Positions 32,551 through 42,205 of a DNA stretch of 64,000 nt are shown piece by piece (within the stretch, counting starts at the first letter, position 1; each line of letters begins with the position of its first letter). Under the pieces are notes generated by a model. It was not told the DNA's origin, searched no databases, and saw nothing but the letters and a program-made list of their open reading frames with translations. A program made the position numbers and the translations under genes. The stretch spans positions 21,498,407 through 21,562,406 of the forward strand of contig OY829539.1 in assembly GCA_963691705.1 (NCBI GenBank), read 5' to 3'. Source of the stretch: Viola odorata (lineage: Eukaryota; Streptophyta; Magnoliopsida; Malpighiales; Violaceae).

Positions 32551-33625
32551 TCTTGATATGATTTCTCAAATTCCCAAGTACGCTAAATTTTTAAAAGAAT
32601 TATGCACTAACAGGAAGCGTCTTGCAGAAGTAGACAAGATTAATCTGAATAAGAATGTCTCAGCTATTTTTCAGAAGAAGTTACCAAACAAGTGCAATGA
32701 TGGAGGAACATTCGTGATTCCTTGCAAGATAGGTGAAAAGACCATTGACAAGGCACTCTGTGACTTAGGTGCTGGTATAAATGTGTTGTCTTTGACACTT
32801 TTTAAGAGTATGAACATCGGTGAATTGCAGGAAACTAGAATGGTAATTCAATTGGCTGATCGTTCCATAATTTATCCGGTAGGAGTAATTAGGGACGTTT
32901 TGGTTCAAGTTAATGACTTTATCTTTCCCGCTGATTTTTATGTAATAGATATGGAGAATGAGTATACTACCAAGTCGACTGAAATTTTATTGGGTAGGCC
33001 TTTTCTTAGGACTGCTAGAGAAAAAATTGATGTTTTTGGTGGATGCTTAACTCTGGAATTTATGGGCGAGATAATAACTTTTAACATGTATGATGCCATG
33101 CGGTTTCCTGAGGATTTAAATAGTGTCAATTTTATTAACATTATTGATTTGGATGAGGTAGATGTTTTTGAGCTTGATAATGCAGATCCTTTGGAGTATG
33201 TGCTATCAAGAAGTGTGGATCTCATTGAGTTGGAGGAGTTGAAAAAGAAGGTAGAAGTTAGTGATGAAATTGTGGAAGTCGTGATGGAGCTCGATGTGGC
33301 AAAAAAAATGGTAATTCCCCTTAAAATGCTTGATTTACCACAAACTAATAATGCTCTTGTTCCATCTATTTTGAAAGCTCCAGATCTGGAACTGAAGAAG
33401 CTGCCAGGACATTTGAAATACTCCTTCCTAGGCTTAGGAGAGAGTCTTCCAGTGATCATTTCAAACAGCCTGACAGAAGTGGAAGAGGAGCGACTCTTGA
33501 GAGTATTGAGGGAGAATAAAGGAGCTATAGGATGGACGATAGCTGACATTAAAGGAATCATCCCCACAATCTGTACGCACAAGATTCATCTAGAAGAGGA
33601 TTGTAAGACTGTGAGGCAGCCGTAA
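32551..33625 (+). pseudogene. Athila aspartic protease region
   Basis: Same frame as gag and RT. The protease core is KALCDLGAGINVLSLTLF with its aspartate at 32762; DLGA in place of D(T/S)GA is normal for Athila. It is followed by VIDMENEYTTKSTEILLGRP, the second conserved strand. An in-frame TAA at 33623 (probably from CAA) separates it from RT. The reverse-strand ORFs here are shadows. Confidence 0.88.
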
Positions 33626-35070
33626 AGGAGACTCAACCCTCCTATGATGGATGTCGTCAAAAGGGAGGTACTGAAACTCTTAGATGCAGGAGTGATATAC
33701 CCTATTTCTGACAGTTCATGGGTGAGTCCAGTACAGGTAGTTCCCAAAAAAATAGGGATCACAATGGTGGAGAACAATGAAGGACAACTAGTCCCCACGA
33801 GAGTGCAAAATGGTTGGAGGGTGTGCATTGATTACCGAAGACTCAATTCAGCAACTCGTAAGGGCCATTTTCCTCTTCCTTTTATTGATCAGATGCTTGA
33901 GAGACTATCAGGTAAGTCTCACTACTGTTGTCTTGATGGGTATTCTGGTTTTCACCAAATACCCGTCGCAATTGAGGATCAAGATAAAACCACATTCACA
34001 TGCCCTTTTGGGACTTTCGCATATAAACGCATGCCCTTTGGACTTTGCAATACACCTGCAACTTTCCAAAGGTGTATGATGAGCATATTTTCTGAATTCA
34101 TTGAAAAAGGAATTGAAGTCTTTATGGACGATTTTACCGTTTACGCTAATTCATTTGATGAATGTTTAGAAAATCTAGAGAAAGTTCTTAAATGCTGTTT
34201 GGAAACTAATCTAGTTTTGAACTATGAAAAATGTCACTTTATGGTCACTCAAGGTTTAATTCTAGGACACATAGTTTCTGAAAAGGGAATTGAAGTAGAT
34301 AAAGCGAAAATTGATGTTATTGATTCTTTGCCTTACCCTACTAATGTTCGTGAAGTGCGTTCTTTCTTAGGACATGCAGGGTTTTATAGGAGATTTATAA
34401 AAGACTTTTCGAAGGTTGCTGCCCCCCTTTGCCGATTGCTACAAAAGGATATAGAATTTCAGTTTGGAGCTGATTGCGAAAAGGCATTCGATACGCTCAA
34501 GAAAAAACTAACTACTGCACCTGTGATCAAAGTTCCTAATTGGAGTTTGCCTTTTGAGATTATGTGTGACGCTTCTAACAACTCTGTAGGTGCTGTCCTT
34601 GGACAGAAGGAAGGGCGCGACTCACATGTCATCTACTATGCGTCCCGAATGTTGGATGACGCACAGAAAAATTACACCACTACGGAAAAGGAGCTATTTG
34701 CTATTATTTTTGCTTTAGATAAATTTCGAGCATATCTCCTTTGTACTAAAGTGATTGTGTATTCTGATCATGTAGCTTTGCGATACTTGTTGGTGAAGAA
34801 GGAAGCTAAACCGAGGCTGATTCGGTGGATTCTCCTCTTATAGGAATTTGATCTTGAGATCAAAGACAAGAGAGGTAAGGAAACCTTAGTTGCTGATCAC
34901 TTGAGTAGAATCATCGTGGATCCAGACTCACATGTTGTCAACGAGGAATTTCCTAATGAGGGACTTTTCCAAATTCAAGAGAAGACACCATGGTACACTG
35001 ATATCGCTAACTTTTTAGCATCAGGTAAGTTTCAAGGTGAGTTGTCTTCTCGAGAAAAGGAAAAAATAAA
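33626..35070 (+). pseudogene. Athila reverse transcriptase and RNase H
   Basis: The frame continues from the protease. The RT shows [20 protein letters not shown], the active-site FMDD at 34121-34132 (F for the usual Y), and [19 protein letters not shown]. The RNase H follows ([50 protein letters not shown]). In-frame TAG at 34841 lies near the RNase H end and the RH-to-integrase linker contains ADHLSRI. Apart from stops, no lesion was seen in the catalytic motifs. Confidence 0.92.
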
Positions 35071-36283
35071 ATGAGATTCTAAATATTACGTATGGGATGA
35101 TCCTTACATGTGGAATGTAGGTAAGGATCAAATGATCAGACGCTATGTGCTCGAGCATGAGATAGGAAAAATTTTAGAATTTTGTCATTCGCATGCTTGT
35201 GGAGGTCACTTCGGACCTAAGAGGAAAACCCTCAAGGTGCTGGATTCTGGGTTTTATTGGCCTACATTATTCAAGGATTGTCACATGTTTTGTAGGAATT
35301 GCTCTAACTGTCAAAGGATTGGTAATATCTCTTCTAAAAATCAGATGCCACTTAATCCTATTTTAGCTTGTGAGGTTTTTGAAATTTAGGGAATAGACTT
35401 TATGGGACCTTTCCTTAAGTCTGGTGGTAACCAATATATTCTTCTAGCAGTGGATTACCTTTCTAAATGGGTCAAAGCTAAAGCCACTATGGCTGATGAC
35501 GCTAAGACCGTGGTCTCATTTGTGAAATCTCATGTGTTAAACAGGTTTGGAGTACTAAAGGTGATCATAAGCTATAGAGGTACTTATTTTTGTAATAGAG
35601 TAGTAACATCTCTATTTACGAAATATGGTATCCATCATAGGACGTTGACTGCTTATCACCCTCAAAACAATGGACAAGCTGAGGTTTCGAACAGAGAAAT
35701 CAAGTCAATTCTCACAAAGACGGTGAATCCTGAGAGAAAGGATTGGAGTCAAAGGCTTGACGACCCCTTATGGGCTTACCGAACAGCCTACAAGACTCCA
35801 ATTGGAACCACTCCCTACAAGCTAGTTTTTGGGAAATCATGTCATCTCCCTGTGGAGATTGAGCACAAATCATATTGGGCAATCAGACAGTGCAACCTCA
35901 ACATGAAGATAGCTGGTCTTGAGAGGAAACTTCAGATACAAGAGTTGGAGGAATTGAGGCATGATGCCTACGAAAATTCAGAGATCATCAAGGAAAAAAC
36001 CAAGAAATACCATGACCGTTTGATTAAAAATAAACAATTTCATGTTGGACAGAAAGTCCTTTTGCTTAATTCTAGACTTAGGATTTTTCCAGGAAAATTA
36101 AAGTCTAGATGGATGGACCTTTTGTTATTTCTAAAGTTTTTTTTCATGGTGCAGTGGAAATTCAAGACCTAAAGACAGGGGTGATATTCAAGGTTAATGG
36201 GCAGAGGTTGAAACCTTTTTACGAAGGGTTTCAATCATACACAGTGGACGAATTGCAGCTCCACCCATCACCAGCGAATTGAT
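35071..36283 (+). pseudogene. Athila integrase, catalytic Asp replaced
   Basis: It has an HHCC finger (CHSHACGGHF ... CRNCSNCQRIG), the DDE core (GIDFMGPF, then [11 protein letters not shown], then [16 protein letters not shown]) and the C-terminal region. The second catalytic Asp, expected in IISDxG, is Tyr here (near 35570). Stops lie at 35072 and 35387. A one-base loss near 36115 throws off the C-terminal part, which resumes in another frame ([13 protein letters not shown]) and ends near 36283. It cannot be active. Confidence 0.9.
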
Positions 36284-39200
36284 CGAAAACAAGTCCAGTC
36301 CGAGACTATAAATCAGGAAGCTTCATGGGAGGCAACCCATGTGTTTTTCAAAGTTTTACAATTTGTTTCAGTTTTATTTTTATTATTATTTTTATTTTTA
36401 TTTTTATTTTTGCTTCCTTGTCAAGGAAGTTTTTCTGGAATTTTAATGGTGTCTCTTGGCAGGAAATAGAGATCAGAAGAGAAAAATGGCGGAAAGGTGC
36501 ATATTTGAAGACTTATGTTTGGCTTAAGTTTAGTTCTAGCCCAAAAAGCCTTTGCGGGCTTGAACAAAATACTTAAGCCCATTGCCAAAATTAAAATCAA
36601 GGAAACAAATACATCTCCTCACTTACCAACCCGACAAATCAAATACCCATTCTTTCATCTTCCTTTCTTCCAAACCCTAGCAGCTCCCTACATCCAAACC
36701 AAATCGGCCATGGTGATGACGCGAGGTGGCACCGGTAGCAGCTCCAAACCCACTACAAAACCGAGCCAACAACACATACCCAAGACCGCTGCCGTCCTCT
36801 CCTCCGCGGGCCACGACGAGAACCCCACGGGTTCCAGCTCCTCCACCGCCGGCGCACCAGGCTCCGTTCGGTGACCTTCGCCACTGCCACCACCCACCAC
36901 CAGCCCTCTGAACCCGAAACACAGATACGGGTATGATATCTGGTTCTTGGTGGATTTACCTAGATACGGGTATGATCTGACAATTTAACACTTGAGTTAT
37001 GCATGGTGCATTTGTTCAATTAGGATTTTTTTATCTTGTGGTGGTCAATTGTATTTTCTAAGAAACCTGGTCAATGTAGTGATATGTCGTTTCAGTAGGC
37101 ATTATTTTTTTGGATTGCAATTCTATTCTTCATCCCCGAGTAGAAGTAGGTCGTGATTTTACCACCTATGAAGTTGAGATGCATGTGAGAACGCATTGGT
37201 CTACGCCGATCAGTGTGTAAAATTTTTGAGACGTGGTGTTGATTGACCTAATTCGTTCAGTTTTGGTGGAAAATTCTCCATGGTTGGTTGCACTTTCATG
37301 ATTCTGAGTCTATTAATTGCTCCCTGTGAAATTTAATTTGCCTGTGATTGTTTGTGCTGCTTGGATTTTCATTTGCTTGGTAAAATGATAATTGTCGAAT
37401 CCATAGCTGCATTGATTGGTAATATAGGTTGGGAGTATCTTTTTCTCCAACTATTCATCTTATGGTGCAGGATGCATTAGAGCAAGCTAAATTTGGGCTA
37501 TTGGATTAGCCACCAATTTAGAACTGCTAAGACTTGCATGCCTTTGGAGCAAATACCTTCTTCTTTTTAGCTTCCAATTTTTGCACTGACCATATTTTTG
37601 GAGCAAATAGCAGAGGAGTCTATTTCAGGTTCGCTGAAGATGAGGAAGAAGATGTAGCCACTGACCAGCACCAAGCAGCAGACATTCATTCAGGACCAGC
37701 ACAACCATAATGGCCCCCGGGTTTCTCCTTTCCTTTTTCTTTGTTCATTTTCTTTTCGTCGAGTCTTTTTCCTTTCTCACACTTTGAGGACAAAGTATCT
37801 TCTAGTGTGGGGGAGGTATTTTATGTGTTTTTGGATGATTGTGTATATATTTGCTTGATTGATGGCGTATTTTTCATTTTCGTATGCCATAATTGGAGTG
37901 TTTTGAATACCACACTGGCCTTATTTTTGAAAACCCCTTAGTTGAATGAATGGTTTAGGCACTTTTAACAGGAACACTCATCCCACTGCACATATTCACG
38001 CGCACAACCACACTACTTGTTAGCTCCTATATCCATGCCTTGCTGTCGTCGCTTGTAGTCATTTATTTACCCGTGTGAGCTCTTTGAACTTTCATGTCGT
38101 GATTTTTGTTTCTGAGTGGATGCATGATTTTTGTACTGGCTGGAATTGCATGAGACCCCTGGGTATAGACACCATTAGTCGTGGGAAAGCGATGAAATGA
38201 TTGAGAACTTTGCATTTTTCTTCTTATCTTTGAGAACTTTTATAATGCCCCTGCCACTCATCTTTTTTCTCGCTTTTATAATGCCCCTGTTACTCATATC
38301 ACCTTTCTTTCCATCGCCCTTCTAACTGTTTGATACTTTTCCTTCTATTCTTAGCAGGCGAGAGATATTCTCTGGTAGTTGGCAAGGTGGGGTAAAGAGA
38401 AGCAATATAATTAGTGTGGGGGTATCAAGCTGCGACAGCAAGACACTGAAAACCAGCGGATTCAAAAGAAGAAAAGGGAAATTTAGAAGCTGAAAAATAG
38501 CGAGATGAGATCCAAGAAGCTGAAAATAAAAGCAGACGCTCAATTAACGAACAATATGGAATTGAAGAGATAGAAAAAGGCATTTAAAGTAGCCATACGC
38601 GAAGCCTGATCAGAAAATAGAATTTTAGCGGCTCCAGTTCTCCAGACAGTCAGGTGAAAACATTTGTTCTCTCCTCTTTTGCTCAAGAAAAAAAAGAATA
38701 AATACTTGAGCAGAAGAGGAGCATTAACCAGAGACTGAGCGAAACATAAAGAAGAATAGACACTGACCGCGTGGACCAGAAGAAGAAAATACCCCTGCTG
38801 ACAGCCGATCGTTCTTTGCCTTGCCTTCGCTGCTGCCAACAGAGGATGTCTCTCGTCGCTTCACTTCTTCAGTTAAGAAATCTCTATCCTTCTCTCCCTG
38901 CCTCTCTTTTGAACCCTCTTCTCTTACACAATTTCTCTTGCTTACCTTTGCAAAGTTTTCATGATTATATGATTGCCTGCGCATGTGTTCTCTGTACTCG
39001 GGTCGTTATTGCAAGTCTGATTTTGTACATTGTCAATTGCATTGTTGAGTGTAAACACCTTGCCATTATCCTTGCTGAGTTTGAGTGCAAATACTTTTTC
39101 CCGTGTGAGGATTGCTTGCGACTATGCTAGGTATGGGAAAGTTTCTCCCTTGGTTTCGTTATTCCTTGGGTTTGATGTGGATGTTATCTAGGTAGAACGT

Positions 39201-39329
39201 TGTGTCGAATGTTGTGCTTGTTTGCTGAGTGTGCTTTTCCTATTTGCCTTATAGGAGATCATTTGTTCTGATTAGGGGGCTGTTTTGAGTGTAATGCTCG
39301 AAGGCGAGCATAGGTTAGTGTGGGGGATT
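36284..39329 (+). other. Athila 3' region with remnants of an env-like ORF
   Basis: This corresponds to the ORF3/env-like zone of Athila. A CATGGGAGGCAACCCATG motif lies near 36325. A possible ORF start (MVMTRGGTGSSSKPTTK) occurs at about 36710 and an acidic ORF end (EDEEEDVATDQHQAADIHSG) at about 37640-37710, with little coding sequence between, as if the ORF was deleted inside. The PPT-like TAGTGTGGGGG occurs three times (37803, 38411, 39315); only the last abuts the LTR. AGATACGGGTATGAT is duplicated near 36925-36975. No intact gene. Confidence 0.6.
39315..39329 (+). other. Athila polypurine tract
   Basis: TAGTGTGGGGGATT ends immediately before the 3' LTR start TGTTTGAGCG at 39330. Confidence 0.85.
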
Positions 39330-40662
39330 TGTTTGAGCGCCAAAATGTCTTATTTTCATCGTCCTTTCCTCCCTTTTTAGGACGATGATACTGCTAATTC
39401 TTGGGTTCTCCACTCCTTTTTGTAGATCATGTTGCTGAGAAGCATAACGTTCATTAGGAGCTGAAATCGCCAAGTTAGAGCTATTTTGTGCCAGAAGCGT
39501 CCTTACCCCAGGTCTGGGGTAAGGGAGACCCGAAATTCCAGCGTGGACCAGCTGTCTTGTTCTTCTAGAAGACCTAATTCTGCTGATCTTCTATTCCAGC
39601 AAGGAGTCCTGCTGCCACAGAACGTCTCCAACGTTTCTGTTAGGATTTTGAACAATTAATTATATTAGATTTTATCCTTTTATTATTGGAGGGATTATTA
39701 TTAAAGGGAACAGAGAGCTGCGTCTCTAACATACTTCATCTTCCCGAATATTTCTTTTCCTTCTTTCTGGACAACAACCATTAACAGAGCGTCAAAACTC
39801 TGTTCGCTTTCTTCTTTAATTAATTAAATTCCTTTTTATGCTTTCAATCTCTTTTATTTACTTATTATGATGATGCTTGGCTAAATTCTTTTTTCCTTGT
39901 AAGGATTCAATGCCATGAATAATTGATTGTGAGATCTAATTGCGCTTATTAAATTTCGGCTTATATCTCTATTTGTTTTAGTTGAATGTCAAGTTAATCT
40001 TATTCCTTTTGAAGTCTGATCATCTACAAATAGGATTTGATTAATTACAGTCTTCTCTTGATACTTTGGAGTCTACATTGTAAAGAGAGATGCGAAGGCA
40101 ACTATCTGATTGACGGATCAGAATAGAAAACGAATAGAGTCAGGTTTATAGGATTTTTATCCCAGACTTGGGATCGGTCTCTCCCTGCGAATTATCAATC
40201 ATTTGATTAAATTCTATAGAGTATCTCTTAGACTTGTCAAACCGATTAGGGGCTTCTAATAGAGTGTCTCTTTATTAGCCTTGTTTAGGAGGAGAGCAGG
40301 AGATTTAGGTGAACACCTGGTCTCTATAGCCGCCTATAAGTTCGGTCTTGAAGATACTTGAATCAATGATCAATCAGTTTAATTTGTGTGCTTAGTCGAA
40401 TCCTTACTGGGAACTTTGTCATCTTTGAACACACACATAACACACTTTCTTTACTATTTATACTATTTCTGTTTCTTAAGCAATTACAACACAACAATCA
40501 ATATTGGTATTTACCACCTATAACTCATCTTGTCATTTATAAAGAATATTAATTGCCACCGAATCCCTGAGGACGAATCTTTTACCACTTGCTACTGTTA
40601 TAAAACTACATGTGCATTGGTAGATTGTATTATTTTATTTTTGACGGTTTCGGCAACCATCA
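39330..40662 (+). repeat. 3' LTR of the Athila element
   Basis: 1333 bp. It differs from the 5' LTR mostly by transitions plus a few short indels (for example CACACACATAACAC against CATAACAC near 40430). The 10-bp-arm palindrome is kept at 39502-39523, with only the two spacer bases changed (GT for AC). The target duplication GCCCT follows. Confidence 0.95.
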
Positions 40663-40667
40663 GCCCT

Positions 40668-41490
40668 ACACCCCGAGGACAATTACCAAATTAGGAGGGT
40701 AGTAGTGACACCCTAAGACACATGTCCTGGGTAGTGTTCACCAATCCCAACTCGAATGAACCCCTAAAGATAGTCAAAAGGTTGCCATATTCTTTGTAAG
40801 CTACATAAAATCGTGCCCTTTAATTAGAGTTATCAACGTAATGACCATAGATAAATGGAAAATGGAAAATAAAGATGTCTAGGTCGACAAATTCATAAAC
40901 CTCTCGGGAGAAGACTTTAGTTGGCACGCCAAATGGCTGCAGGCCTCCGATCCCATCGTCTGCTGCGGACCCTTACCTTGGGTTCCTTTGATCGGAGCAT
41001 CAAGTGCCATAATTGAAGACAGATGGAAGAAGAAGGGGAATCCCAGGTGAGCGAAGGGATGAATGTCATGGCTTACGCTCAAGTAGTGGAATAGATGGAA
41101 GCAGCGCAAGAAGAACGGGATCGGATGGTAGAGGAAAGGGATGATTCTGTAGCCCATCAATGTTACTTAGAAGTCCAAATGAATGAGTTAGAAAGGCGTA
41201 GTAAGGACACTATCCGCATGCAAGAGGAAAAACAGAAAGTGGCCGTCAAGGACTTTAAGGAACGTTTGAACAACGAAATCCGCAGGAAAGAAGCATCAAG
41301 TGCCATAATTGAAGACAAAAATTCGGTGATAAGGATCTTGACTACTCGCGCAGACTTGGGAGACAGGAAGAGCCAGGCACTACAAAGCCGGATTACCGCT
41401 TTAGAGGTCGAGATAGGCATGCAAAAATAGGAGATGGCCTTGATGGAATACCTTTGGCAGGAGCAAGAGGATCCCGACTTCCAGGGTTGA
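40668..41490 (+). pseudogene. Tat 5' UTR and ORF1 (coiled-coil protein)
   Basis: After the Athila insertion the Tat 5' UTR resumes. ORF1 is recognisable from about 41000 to the TGA at 41488. It is glutamate- and arginine-rich with heptads (EERDRMVEERDDSV; DFKERLNNEIRRKEASSAII) and ends DPDFQG. It is broken by stops at 41092 and 41428. It matches the minus-strand fragment at 24511-24784. Tat/Ogre elements carry this ORF upstream of gag; function unknown. The start codon is not resolved. Confidence 0.7.
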
Positions 41491-42205
41491 CACCTTCATA
41501 GGAAGACTCGAATGTCAGAAACCCTTTCCTTTTTTCATATAACTATATTCCCTGATTTCATCTATTTAGCCATTTTTGATGAATTTAGGTAATTGGCAAG
41601 TTTACCATATTTTGTAAACCCCTTTTAATAAAGTCGTACTCTTTTGGATATTTATTAAAGCGCCTCTACTTTCTATATCATTTGTCCATCCAATACAACT
41701 CAAAAGACCATCGCAAAAAGAAAAGAGAAAATCCCTCCGGAATAAACACAATCGTTTCACCAAATTGTTTTTAAATTTTTTTTTACCAAATACTCAAAAT
41801 ATCCAAATATTGCTCACCCATGGTCATGTCCTCCTTGCTCATCACAAACTCCAAATTCATAATATGCATTGTCATCCCTCTCCTTGGATGGATTCACCGG
41901 GCATCAGGCCCTGCATCGTTTGAAAGCATAGTGTAAAAAGAGATCTTCCTAGCATGGCGACATTGGTTGCCCCTACTGATTTTGTTTTCGCTGATAGCAT
42001 CCCAGATTGCTTCATGGCGTTTGGAATGAATAGCATCTTCCTTCGTATCTTGTCGGGATGTCTCACCTCTCCAGCCGAGTTGAAAGTATCAAGTGAAAGT
42101 ATAGCCGGAAAAGTGAATGAGCAACGTGGAGGCCTCGGGATTGCACATCACCTGCATATCATCACCTGTACTTACTCCTTTTTCTTTATTTCTTTTTTCA
42201 GGTTC
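41491..42205 (+). other. Tat ORF1-gag spacer
   Basis: No gene. It contains GGCCTCGGGATTGCACATCACCTGC-type sequence near 42130, also present in reverse near 22930 in the other Tat element. A pyrimidine-rich tract and TTTTTTCAG lie just before the gag ATG, which looks like a splice acceptor; gag may be made from a spliced RNA, as reported for some Ogre elements. Confidence 0.55.

Larger units (their letters stand above)
29371..40662 (+). mobile_element. Complete Athila-lineage Ty3/gypsy element (11.3 kb), decayed
   Basis: LTRs at 29371-30694 and 39330-40662, about 97-98% alike by eye (about 30 differences), are flanked by a perfect 5-bp duplication GCCCT (29366-29370 and 40663-40667). The PBS is TGGCGCCGTTGCCGGGGA, the PPT GTGTGGGGGATT. 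Between them lie gag, protease, RT, RNase H and integrase in one frame with nine in-frame stops, then a 3-kb 3' region where Athila elements carry an env-like ORF. It inserted in the 5' UTR of the plus-strand Tat element. Confidence 0.95.

Noticed and set aside
32938..33582. 214-aa Ser-rich ORF on the minus strand
   Set aside because: It is the antisense shadow of the Athila protease-RT linker, a common artefact of acidic coding sequence.
36677..36922. Gly/Trp-rich ORFs on the minus strand
   Set aside because: GC-rich low-complexity shadow of the possible Athila ORF3 start; no domain.
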